Positions 8,101-14,071 are shown, counted from the first letter of the stretch. The stretch: DNA of 15,233 nucleotides from JAVBSX01 sp964576215 (GCA_964576215.1 CAZNVM010000137.1:1-15233), one strand, 5' to 3'. Notes: a model not told the origin generated them from the sequence alone. Translations and numbers: made by a program.

Positions 8101-9402
8101 GCCGATTTTGCCGCGATCCGCCAGGAAATGGGCTTGCGTGATCCAGCAGTCAACCTGACATAAAATCCGGGCCGAGGCGACGGAAATGATGTCCGTTTGA
8201 CGTTTGGCGGCGTCAAAATATCCCATCCGGGCAAAGGTTCTCGCCAAATGAAGCCGTTGCAACTGATCGGCCCGCCTTTTGGCCAAACGCTTGTTCAAAT
8301 CCTGCCGTGCTCCGCCAAACGGCTGATAGAGTCGTGCCCGTTCCTGTTCCAAACGGGGTTTCATTGCCTCGGGAACCTTCTTAATCAGCGATTCGTAAAA
8401 CCGGTCGCGGTATTCGGCGATTTGCGGCATGAGTTCGGTAAGCGTCACCGACGAATCATGGGCTTGGGGACCGTCGCCGCAGACGCCGGACCCCATGAGC
8501 ATTGTTCCGGCAAGGACGGCTCCGGCTTCGTAAATGATTTCCTCTTGGGGAACGTGGGAAACCTCGGATTCTCCGGTGTACGCCGTTTCGTACCGTTGTA
8601 AAATCCCGTTAATCGTAACCTGGTGAACGACGAATCGGGTGTAGTACCCGCTTTTGTCAATCGTGTTCATATCCCAAGTGCCGAAATGATAATTCGGACG
8701 CCGATTGACTGGGTGGTCGAAATCATAAGCACGGGAATCAAGTACGATTTCCTCCAGTCTTTCGGGATCGAACCAGGCGTCGTGCAAAATATCCGGGTCC
8801 GCTTCGAAGAGGATTTGGATAGCTTTCTCGACCATTCCCTGGTATTTTCCGAAAGCGGCCCCCGCTCCCTTGATGTAAATCGGAATCGGAGCAACCCACT
8901 CATGCTGGTTCGGCTGATGCTTTTCCTCCCCTTCAAGAATGGGGATCGGACGGTATCCGAGCAAGTCGTTCAATTGGTCGATTGCCAAGTCCGTCAATTC
9001 GTCGAGGTCGTCCCAGGGACCGTCCAACGCAAGGAGAATTTCGAACACTCGAGCGAGAAAGAACGAGTTGACCAGTGTGTCGTCGGTGTGGTGAAAGAGG
9101 AGATCGGCGTGGAACGAGCGAAAATCCCGGATAAAACGCTCCTGAACGAACTCCAAAACACGTTTGGCCTGTTCGGAATGTTTGAAGGCCTCGCTGGAAC
9201 CGGAAATCGCCGCAAGATGTGTCCGCAACTGTTCGACAACGGACAACCAAATCGGCTTGGGCGGTTGCGGCGAGGTCTGTTCAAAAGCCCGATTCATCGC
9301 GGTGAAGAAACGGACATCCCGAGCACCGGAAGAGAAGTTGAGATACCCCAGAATCTCCTGAATCGTTTGTTCATCCATATCCGTTTTTTGCTTTTGTTTC
9401 AT
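5185..9402 (-). CDS. very large alpha-helical protein of unknown function
   Basis: I do not recognise a functional family. From the ATG at 9402 the product is 1405 residues. It has no signal peptide or membrane helix, so it is probably cytoplasmic. Sequence character is almost wholly helical. An N-terminal part of about 690 residues contains tracts suggesting a TPR-like or alpha-solenoid fold (for example LARTFARMGYFDAAKRQTD) and a motif run GALVDPWTILGFGAQYSLFP. A charged, probably disordered linker follows, with a lysine run RRKKKKKKGKK near residues 710-722 and acidic stretches. A second helical part of about 600 residues ends in a charged tail. The segment FGTWDMNTIDKSGYYTRFVVHQ around residues 240-260 is a mixed-composition patch that may mark a conserved module. 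It heads the leftward gene row, with a candidate promoter at 9427-9434 and a divergent parA. TTG at 9438 and ATG at 9378 are alternative starts. A scaffold or large-complex role is only a guess. Confidence 0.85.
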   Translation of the reverse strand: MKQKQKTDMDEQTIQEILGYLNFSSGARDVRFFTAMNRAFEQTSPQPPKPIWLSVVEQLRTHLAAISGSSEAFKHSEQAKRVLEFVQERFIRDFRSFHADLLFHHTDDTLVNSFFLARVFEILLALDGPWDDLDELTDLAIDQLNDLLGYRPIPILEGEEKHQPNQHEWVAPIPIYIKGAGAAFGKYQGMVEKAIQILFEADPDILHDAWFDPERLEEIVLDSRAYDFDHPVNRRPNYHFGTWDMNTIDKSGYYTRFVVHQVTINGILQRYETAYTGESEVSHVPQEEIIYEAGAVLAGTMLMGSGVCGDGPQAHDSSVTLTELMPQIAEYRDRFYESLIKKVPEAMKPRLEQERARLYQPFGGARQDLNKRLAKRRADQLQRLHLARTFARMGYFDAAKRQTDIISVASARILCQVDCWITQAHFLADRGKIGEAAELIPQMENLLKRGIACGALVDPWTILGFGAQYSLFPAIDNSVHDHRVDDLIHLLDDIFDLYSRLQKEAAASGNGELQADLSDKMSDLAGWWDQFGSTDVSSVESFSGIAAWESAAIVSTALAAWHKAGTAAGDVAFWSRHVDRFKSPKAYVLLGEALLDQRDPVASMALMMHWLSQMLEIPLTEGDYSFHSIALRWMESLWKAKEDENAKKEDQPSDQKTFAPIDSAKRWELTKKFFDFIEVNADEYWSVPHLELDASMFESGAGEEEFYPRSARRKKKKKKGKKENPNELDDSVFFDGGGETAFDDSPDNYFDSLYKEFPAGDEEDRRGAIDPLFSAAYENVVYKDTANDGIDDDTIERKPLYSDPDDFELADETERISDRLAFLVTVFKLWKYAAGRSPILQGTPEELEDARQRLEMWLEQAQLMHQKLLQLLNRVSQYKVPSPRGTQESLMEYDHHRGTKEILLDRIVWTGVEAADTILFIQSLLGDNRAIPGTAPWQLPVKLVFSAIFRSDVKSVKDHWSIMLRQLSKETLLYIPTSRGGSAADIVKCRCLQQVILRLLEYVPRLGLITETYQLLETIQTMEQAKTMQPGAITEFDRLVETATRAIANCVAESSKTWRISRDDEQFASANHALVDYLERLIELLLASWLSHSRQIRISPIESLMDRNVWNDIKAFIQRYGHDIFTQQFMGFGNLRAVLHQGVENYLRSLIKMKNEDEDLDTAVQLIEDLETARISMEEAIFSLEIIFESVAENYSEYIDYNSTTTHSDKGEKLFMLLDMLRVLTEYERISWNLKPVYWVHDSMIRSKCSEAANLWERAVAKRSYNAAEEHLRHYTRLSEKYGMWLPSVHERLQERFVRPLQIDRMCGLVGAAIREAREDGPKTTFPELERQIEIFAREPLGVGYEIPEWLSSLQEEVMTTRIDSKDGDSENDAFNPAPNFQQIRLSRKELDKQIDSLGKRVRFI

Positions 9403-9426
9403 TTTCGTCGCTCTTTCAAAAAATCG

Positions 9427-9434
9427 ACTATACC
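9427..9434 (-). promoter_or_regulatory. candidate -10 box for the 1405-aa protein gene
   Basis: Minus-strand GGTATAGT, with TATAGT matching the -10 consensus at 5 of 6, lies 24 nt before the ATG at 9402. A transcript would start near 9420 with a short leader. The -35 position is poor. It belongs to the GGTANANT set seen upstream of other genes here. Confidence 0.3.
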
Positions 9435-9562
9435 GCACTCTCCTCCCCAGAGTTTAGCCAAATTTTCAGATTCGGTCCAGTGGGGGCCGTGAGTCGCTAT
9501 AGGGAAATTGTCCTGCTTTCACAAAAAACAGATGGCAACGCTGGTGTAAAACGGAAAAAGAG

Positions 9563-9570
9563 GTTAGAAT
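9563..9570 (+). promoter_or_regulatory. weak candidate -10 box for parA
   Basis: GGTTAGAAT contains TAGAAT (9565-9570), matching the -10 consensus at 5 of 6, about 60 nt before the parA ATG. The -35 position (TGGTGT) is poor. The dyad at 9586-9604 would fall just downstream of the start of transcription, where an operator is often found. Confidence 0.2.
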
Positions 9571-9585
9571 GTTCGCTTCTCAACA

Positions 9586-9604
9586 CACCGCACAGGGTGC
9601 GGTG
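9586..9604 (+). promoter_or_regulatory. triloop dyad in the parA leader
   Basis: CACCGCAC (9586-9593) and GTGCGGTG (9597-9604) are perfect 8-bp inverted arms with a 3-nt spacer, ending 25 nt before the parA ATG. It may be an operator, since ParA-type genes are often autoregulated, or a leader hairpin. Its CGCAC-N3-GTGCG core recurs at 4987-5003. Confidence 0.5.
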
Positions 9605-9629
9605 GCTAAATGAACCTTGAGTCTCGACC

Positions 9630-10412
9630 ATGCGATCCATTGCAATCATGAACCAAAAAGGGGGCGTCGGAAAAACGACGACCGCCGTGAATCTCTGCGC
9701 AGCCCTTGCGGAAACCGGAGCCAGGGTCTGCCTGATCGACCTTGATCCGCAAGCGCATGCAACTCTCCACTTCGGAATCGAACCACAAGTCGAATTCGAT
9801 TCCATTTACGACGTGCTCGTGGAAGACAAAAGTTTGGCCGACGTTCGCAAGCAGGTCGCCAAAAATCTTTGGCTCGTTCCGTCGCACTTGGACCTTGCGT
9901 CCGCCGAAATGGAATTGGCCGGAATCGTTGGACGGGAAATGATTTTACGGGACAAATTGACGGCGGACAACACGAAATTCGATTACGTCTTCATGGATTG
10001 CCCTCCGTCGCTCGGTGTGTTGACTATTAACGCACTCACGGCGGTCGATGAAGTGTTCATCCCGTTGCAACCGCATTACTTTGCGTTGCACGGTCTCATC
10101 AAACTGTCGCAAACGATTGAGTTGGTCGCCAAACGACTCAACAATCAGCTCAAATTGAGCGGCGTCGTTTTTTGCCTGTTCGAACAGACCCGATTGGCCG
10201 CAGAGGTTGCACAAGAAGTGGAAACATTTCTCAAACAGTATTGGCCGAATGCCAGGATATTTCAAACGAAAATCCGCCGAAACATCCGACTGGCGGAAGC
10301 ACCAAGTTTCGGGCAACCGATTTTTCAATACGACCCCGGCTCGAACGGTGCTGAAGATTACCGCCTGCTTGCGGAAGAGATTACAGACGGCAGACGGCAG
10401 ACGGCAGAATAA
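9630..10412 (+). CDS. parA: ParA/Soj-family ATPase
   Basis: ParA-family ATPases position chromosomes, plasmids or protein complexes by ATP-dependent binding to the nucleoid. The 260-residue product has the deviant Walker A motif KGGVGKTT (10-17) with the signature lysine at 10, the A' motif LIDLDPQ (35-41), the Walker B motif YVFMDCPPS (119-127) and the C-terminal block IRRNIRLAEAPSFGQPI (215-231) typical of Soj-like proteins. It has no N-terminal DNA-binding extension. No parB, parS or FtsK gene is adjacent, so it may be an orphan or work with a partner elsewhere. The final residues DGRRQTAE are encoded by heptamer repeat locus B, which also provides the TAA. The native C-terminus probably ended near LLAEEI. 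The gene is convergent with the lipoprotein gene, 33 bp apart. Confidence 0.92.
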   Translation: MRSIAIMNQKGGVGKTTTAVNLCAALAETGARVCLIDLDPQAHATLHFGIEPQVEFDSIYDVLVEDKSLADVRKQVAKNLWLVPSHLDLASAEMELAGIVGREMILRDKLTADNTKFDYVFMDCPPSLGVLTINALTAVDEVFIPLQPHYFALHGLIKLSQTIELVAKRLNNQLKLSGVVFCLFEQTRLAAEVAQEVETFLKQYWPNARIFQTKIRRNIRLAEAPSFGQPIFQYDPGSNGAEDYRLLAEEITDGRRQTAE

Positions 10413-10444
10413 ACCTGCCGTCTGCCGTCTGCAATCTGCCGTCT
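10384..10444. repeat. heptamer repeat locus B: CAGACGG x3, loop, inverted copies
   Basis: Three perfect copies of CAGACGG (10384-10404) plus CAG are followed by a 7-nt loop (10408-10414, containing the parA TAA) and inverted copies CTGCCGT at 10415-10421 and 10422-10428, a degenerate CTGCAAT at 10429-10435, and another CTGCCGT at 10436-10442. Positions 10390-10407 and 10415-10432 are perfectly complementary over 18 bp. The locus lies between two convergent genes and ends 1 nt before the lipoprotein stop codon, so it may serve as a bidirectional terminator-like hairpin, though no U-tract is present. Confidence 0.95.
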
Positions 10445-10445
10445 A

Positions 10446-11009
10446 TTACTCCACTTCCGGTCCGACCCGGTGGAGGTGATCCAAATCGATGTAGATCACT
10501 TCTTGCGCTTCTTCGTCGACGAGCGTTTGCGGAATGGGCCAACCGCAGTTGACGGTTTCCGTGAAGTACACGGTGCATTTCCAATGAGAGTGGTGAACCT
10601 GCGCCGGACCGACAAGCGGAACCATTGTCGTCGAATCAAGATAATCGGCCAAAAGCTCTTTCGTAATTCTGATATTGGTACGATGCGTTGTTTCCAGGAA
10701 TGGAACTGCGCCGGAAACCGGACGTGCTTTCTCGAGAGCTCGCATCACCTGATCGTCCGACGGGGCGTCCAGGGCGACCGCCTGTCCGTTACACACCGGC
10801 CCCATGATGGCAACTTTGTTGTAACGCAGGTTTTCCCAATGAAGGTCTTCATAACCCTGCTGAAAATAGGGACTGACCGGAACGGGAACACTTGCAACCC
10901 CGATCGACCAAGCCGGAGAGGTTACACCGACGCAGCCGGTCGAAACCAACGCAAGAAGTAACGAAAGGGCCGAAGCCGCCAGAATCATTTGCTTTTTCAT
11001 TTTTCTCAT
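10446..11009 (-). CDS. conserved uncharacterised lipoprotein (planctomycete-type)
   Basis: The 187-residue product has a lipoprotein signal: basic MRKMKKQ, a hydrophobic core at residues 8-22, and LVSTGC with Cys26 as the expected lipidation site. The lipobox is relaxed (Ser-Thr-Gly before Cys). The mature part begins VGVTSPAWSIGVASVPVPVSPYF. It includes APSDDQVMRALEKARPVSG and IPFLE-like segments, NIRITKELLADYLD, VGPAQVHHSHWKCTVYF, and a C-terminal DEEAQEVIYIDLDHLHRVG. I recall closely similar sequences only as hypothetical planctomycete proteins. The HHSHWKC cluster is His and Cys rich and could bind metal, which is speculation. Starts at 11009, 11000 (MKKQ) or TTG 11030 are possible and Shine-Dalgarno support is weak for all. 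The product is probably membrane-anchored and faces the periplasm. Confidence 0.85.
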   Translation of the reverse strand: MRKMKKQMILAASALSLLLALVSTGCVGVTSPAWSIGVASVPVPVSPYFQQGYEDLHWENLRYNKVAIMGPVCNGQAVALDAPSDDQVMRALEKARPVSGAVPFLETTHRTNIRITKELLADYLDSTTMVPLVGPAQVHHSHWKCTVYFTETVNCGWPIPQTLVDEEAQEVIYIDLDHLHRVGPEVE

Positions 11010-11087
11010 GTTTTTTGGCTGTAGGGCCAATGTTTTCCCAGGATCAGTCGTTTACGGAAAAATTACGTTCCAAGGACATCCAGCCCG

Positions 11088-11095
11088 ATTCTACC
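11088..11095 (-). promoter_or_regulatory. candidate -10 box for the lipoprotein gene
   Basis: Minus-strand GGTAGAAT includes TAGAAT (5 of 6 to the -10 consensus), about 78 nt before the ATG at 11009. A TTGTTC lies 15 bp upstream, a short spacing. It is a member of the GGTANANT set. Confidence 0.22.
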
Positions 11096-11245
11096 CTTCA
11101 TTATCGGAGAACAATTATTCCGAACTTGCGGATATTTTCGATTATCTGGAATAAAACGAAAAAACGGAAGGTGGAAAAAGCAAAAACAGCCCTCCCAAGT
11201 TTCTTATTTTACCGAAATTGCCGGCGAGTGATTTCAGAGTGCCCC

Positions 11246-11273
11246 TTGTCTTTCATTCGGATAAATCCATAAT
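11246..11273 (+). promoter_or_regulatory. candidate promoter for the thioesterase gene
   Basis: TTGTCT (11246-11251) and CATAAT (11268-11273) are 16 bp apart, matching at 4 of 6 and 5 of 6. The -10 lies about 39 nt before the ATG at 11313. This is consensus matching only. Confidence 0.25.
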
Positions 11274-11312
11274 GACACGGTCTTCTTTTCATCTTTTACC
11301 TTGTCGTGTCTC

Positions 11313-11696
11313 ATGGACCACGAAATTCAAATCCGGGTTCGCTATCAGGAAACCGACCAAATGGGGGTCGTGTACCATGGGAATTATTTCCAGTATTTCG
11401 AGATGGGACGAACCGAAATGCTCCGTGCCCAAGGAATACGGTACAAGGACATGGAGACCGCCGGGGAATTTTGCGTGGTCGTCAACGTCGAATGTTCCTA
11501 CAAAAAACCGGCGATGTATGACGATCTTTTGACGCTGAAAACCCGTGTCAAAAAGGTATCCCGTGTCAAAATTGAGCATGAGCACCATGTTTACCGCGAC
11601 GACGAGTTGCTTGCCGTCGGACACATCACGCTCGCCGTCGTCGACCGCAACGGAAATATCCAGCGAGTTCCCGATTGGATGAAACCAACGGATTGA
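11313..11696 (+). CDS. ybgC: acyl-CoA thioesterase, YbgC/4HBT hotdog family
   Basis: This cytoplasmic hotdog-fold enzyme hydrolyses acyl-CoA thioesters. In proteobacteria YbgC is encoded with the Tol-Pal envelope system. The product is 127 residues, the normal size. The family active-site segment RYQETDQMGVVYHGNYFQYFE spans residues 10-30 with its last residue set aside, giving the catalytic Asp15 and the associated His22. The block GRTEMLRAQG follows. The MDHEIQIRVRY start at 11313 fits family length; a TTG at 11301 would add four residues. No clear Shine-Dalgarno site precedes it. The next gene, 59 bp downstream on the same strand, encodes a TonB/TolA-like anchored VWA protein, which fits an envelope link. 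The substrate cannot be read from sequence. Confidence 0.9.
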   Translation: MDHEIQIRVRYQETDQMGVVYHGNYFQYFEMGRTEMLRAQGIRYKDMETAGEFCVVVNVECSYKKPAMYDDLLTLKTRVKKVSRVKIEHEHHVYRDDELLAVGHITLAVVDRNGNIQRVPDWMKPTD

Positions 11697-11722
11697 ACGT
11701 GGAACGCAGGCGTCTCGTTTTC

Positions 11723-11730
11723 GGTACAAT
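11723..11730 (+). promoter_or_regulatory. candidate -10 box for the VWA gene
   Basis: GGTACAAT (TACAAT, 5 of 6 to the -10 consensus) lies 25 nt before the VWA ATG. The 10-mer GGTACAATCA here is repeated exactly at 14064-14073, upstream of the MmeI-like gene. The -35 position is poor, so the gene may instead be read through from the thioesterase gene. Confidence 0.3.
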
Positions 11731-11755
11731 CACCCTTGTTTTTTCCTGACCGACT

Positions 11756-12721
11756 ATGAAACTTCCCATTCCGGCTTGGGTAGGGTCCGTGATCTTCCAT
11801 TTGGTCGGACTTTTACTGTTATTATCGGTTGCTCGCACCTCATCGAACACTCGCGGAGCACCGGGAATCGAGCGGGCCGATCACGTCGGAATCGTTCTTA
11901 AATCGCAGTCGGAAACCGGTTCCGTTTACCATAGCGCAACGGAAACGTTTTTCGGGGCAAACTCGCAAGCGGCGGAATCGGCGGTGTTTTCGGAACCGCT
12001 GGCGACAATTCCAACGAATTTCCACCCGGACCGGATTTTGCCGAAATCACTACCCAACGTGATCGGACCGGCTGCGGTGGAGTCCGGCGGAACCTCCGGG
12101 CAAACGGAGTCTGTTGGATCAGTAACCGGGTGGGGCGGAGGAAGCGGAGGAACCGGATTCGGGAGAAGAGGGGGAGGAACCGGTTCTGAAGCGACCGTTG
12201 GTGTTTTCAACTTGACGGGGACCGGACACAAATTCGCATTTGTGTTTGATCGTTCCGAAAGCATGAAGGAACAGGACAACGGGCCGATTCGGGAAGCGAA
12301 AGCGGAATTGATCCGGGCAGTGGATTCGCTTCAAAGCACCCATCAGCTTTTGATCGTGTTCTACAATGAAGAACCTTCGCCTTATCCCTCTTCGGCCAGT
12401 TTGATTGACGTAACGGACGGCAACAAGGAAGCGGCAAAGCGGTTTATCCAATCGATTGTTCCCGCCGGGGGGACGGACCATGAAAAAGCGTTGACGATTG
12501 CCGCCCGACAGAACCCGGACGTGATTTTTCTGCTCACCGACGGACAGACCAAAGACGATCTCGGCCCGGCCCAGTTGGACCGAATCACCCGCATTGTCGG
12601 CAAAACGCAAATCAACGTTATCCAATTCGGTTTCGGACCGGAACCGAAAAGCCGTAATCACTTAAAACTTCTCGCAACCCAAAACGCGGGACAGTACACC
12701 TACGTCAATCTACGCCGTTAA
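11756..12721 (+). CDS. membrane-anchored VWA protein with TonB/TolA-like N-terminal helix
   Basis: The product is 321 residues. One transmembrane helix lies at about 8-26 (WVGSVIFHLVGLLLLLSVA), probably with the N-terminus inside and the rest in the periplasm. It contains S11-x3-H15, the spacing of the essential Ser and His in the TonB helix that engages ExbB/ExbD. A low-complexity linker (about 30-145, Ser/Thr/Gly rich, with Gly runs at 125-143) resembles a periplasmic spanning region. The C-terminal VWA domain (about 155-320) has a complete MIDAS site: DRSES with D165, S167 and S169, T240 in GGTDHEKAL, and D262 in LLTDGQ. It should therefore bind a divalent cation and a protein ligand. It follows the YbgC-like gene by 59 bp. 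No exbB/tolQ or exbD/tolR is in view. The TonB-like role is inferred from the helix; the VWA call is secure. Confidence 0.88.
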   Translation: MKLPIPAWVGSVIFHLVGLLLLLSVARTSSNTRGAPGIERADHVGIVLKSQSETGSVYHSATETFFGANSQAAESAVFSEPLATIPTNFHPDRILPKSLPNVIGPAAVESGGTSGQTESVGSVTGWGGGSGGTGFGRRGGGTGSEATVGVFNLTGTGHKFAFVFDRSESMKEQDNGPIREAKAELIRAVDSLQSTHQLLIVFYNEEPSPYPSSASLIDVTDGNKEAAKRFIQSIVPAGGTDHEKALTIAARQNPDVIFLLTDGQTKDDLGPAQLDRITRIVGKTQINVIQFGFGPEPKSRNHLKLLATQNAGQYTYVNLRR

Positions 12722-12759
12722 GCAACCTGTCGCAAAACATACAATTGAAAATCGGTACA

Positions 12760-12791
12760 ACTTATCACTTATCACTTATCACTCATCACTT
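12760..12791. repeat. heptamer repeat locus C: ACTTATC tandem
   Basis: Three perfect copies of ACTTATC (12760-12780), one variant ACTCATC (12781-12787) and a partial ACTT (12788-12791) lie in the 101-bp gap between the VWA stop and the RNase D start. Unlike loci A and B there is no inverted arm. The unit length is again 7 bp with an unrelated sequence. Confidence 0.93.
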
Positions 12792-12822
12792 CCCCCGTCC
12801 GTTTACACTTTGAGTTGTTTCC

Positions 12823-14007
12823 ATGTCCTATTTTCACGTTACGACATCAGAACAGTTACACCACCTCTTGGAGCAAATGTATCCGAGTGCCTGGGTGGGA
12901 TTTGATACGGAGTTTATCTCGGAGGGCCGCTATCAATCCCAACTGTGTCTTGTCCAGGTCGCTTACGATCAAGGACTTGCAATCATTGATCCGACGACGG
13001 TTTCCGACTTGAAACCGTTTTGGAGTCTTTTGTGCGATGGTCGCCGGGAGGTCATCGTTCACGCCGGACGAAGTGAATTGGAATTTTGCTATCGGGCGAT
13101 TCAAAAACTGCCGGAGTGGTTCTTCGACGTTCAGGTCGCGGCGGGATTTGTCGGAACGGAATATCCGCTCGGATTTCGTGACCTCGTGGAAAAATATCTC
13201 GGCGTCAAAGTTTCCAAAGGGGAAACGCGAACCGACTGGCTCAAACGTCCTTTAAGCCCCCGGCAGATTGATTACGCTTTGAACGATGTCCGCTATCTTT
13301 TCGACCTGACGAAAATCCTGCGAAAAAAACTGAAAGAAAGGGATCGATTCGTTTGGTATCACGGGGAATCCACGCAAACAACGTATCGACTTCAACGGGA
13401 GATGGAGATTCCCAAATGGCGGAGTACGGCCAAATGTTCGGCACTTCCGCCGCGACAGCAGGCGATTGTCCGGGAATTGTGGTTTTGGAGAGATCGCGTT
13501 GCCAAGAAACAGAATCAAATTTCCGCACGAATTTTGCGGGACGACCTGATCGTGGAAATCGCCAAGCTGGAATCGTCGGAGATTGCCCGATTCGAATCCA
13601 TCCGGGGATTAAACCGACCCGATCTGGTACGGCAATACGGCGACATCAAGAGAACCATTGACCGTGCTCTTACACTGGATCGCAGTGAACTTCCCGAACT
13701 TGGGGAGAAGCAATTGTATCCGCAGTACACCGTTATGGTCCAATTTCTTTATACGGCATTTAACATGACCTGCAAGAAATACGGATTTTCGACGCAACTC
13801 GTCGGAACCCAGGTGGATATTCGGGAAATGATCGCTCACCTTTATCAAACGCTTCCTGAAGGAATCATTCCACGCTTGACCCGCGGCTGGAGATTGCAAC
13901 TGGTCGGTTGCCTGCTTGAAGATTTGATCAACGGAAAACTCAGCATGAAATTGAATCGAAATCATCCCGAGGAACCGATTGAGTTCATCGAGAACGGTGA
14001 ACCGTAA
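12823..14007 (+). CDS. rnd: RNase D-like 3'-5' exonuclease (DEDDy) with HRDC domain
   Basis: RNase D is a 3'-5' exoribonuclease that trims stable RNA precursors such as tRNA. The 394-residue product has the DEDDy exonuclease domain at about 1-175. Exo I is FDTEF with D28 and E30. Exo II is HAGRSELEF with a Glu (E85) where RNase D normally has the metal-binding Asp. Exo III is YALNDVRYL with Y151 and D155. An HRDC domain lies at about 205-285. A third segment (about 295-394), containing QLVGTQVDIREMI and LTRGWRLQLVGCLLEDLINGK split across residues 325-371, occupies the place of a second HRDC-like domain and looks lineage-specific. The ATG at 12823 has no clear Shine-Dalgarno site. The upstream gap contains heptamer locus C. 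An HRDC-containing DNA exonuclease role is less likely given the RNase D architecture. Confidence 0.88.
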   Translation: MSYFHVTTSEQLHHLLEQMYPSAWVGFDTEFISEGRYQSQLCLVQVAYDQGLAIIDPTTVSDLKPFWSLLCDGRREVIVHAGRSELEFCYRAIQKLPEWFFDVQVAAGFVGTEYPLGFRDLVEKYLGVKVSKGETRTDWLKRPLSPRQIDYALNDVRYLFDLTKILRKKLKERDRFVWYHGESTQTTYRLQREMEIPKWRSTAKCSALPPRQQAIVRELWFWRDRVAKKQNQISARILRDDLIVEIAKLESSEIARFESIRGLNRPDLVRQYGDIKRTIDRALTLDRSELPELGEKQLYPQYTVMVQFLYTAFNMTCKKYGFSTQLVGTQVDIREMIAHLYQTLPEGIIPRLTRGWRLQLVGCLLEDLINGKLSMKLNRNHPEEPIEFIENGEP

Positions 14008-14043
14008 AATAATGTCGGTCGATGTTTTGCTGAGCATTCGCTC

Positions 14044-14071
14044 TTGAAACAGCCGCATTTTGGGGTACAAT
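14044..14071 (+). promoter_or_regulatory. promoter candidate for the MmeI-like gene
   Basis: TTGAAA (14044-14049) and TACAAT (14066-14071) are 16 bp apart and each matches its consensus at 5 of 6, the best pair in the window. The -10 is preceded by GG as in other candidates here. The start point would be near 14078, about 55 nt before the ATG at 14133. It suggests the restriction-modification gene is transcribed independently of the RNase D gene. Confidence 0.45.

Larger units (their letters stand above)
11010..11312. other. 303-bp divergent intergenic region
   Basis: No gene is supported here. The overlapping plus-strand frame 10892-11272 has no motif and is antisense to the lipoprotein start. 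The region is rich in A/T and purine-pyrimidine asymmetric tracts and holds candidate promoters in both directions (11088-11095 leftward, 11246-11273 rightward). No hairpin of note was seen. Confidence 0.5.

Noticed and set aside
9497..9805. 102-codon minus-strand open frame over the start of parA
   Set aside because: It is the antisense shadow of the P-loop region of a clear ParA gene and has no family signature of its own.
10892..11272. 126-codon plus-strand open frame across the lipoprotein start and divergent region
   Set aside because: It is antisense to a well-supported signal peptide and has no recognisable motif; the composition follows the AT-rich intergenic DNA.
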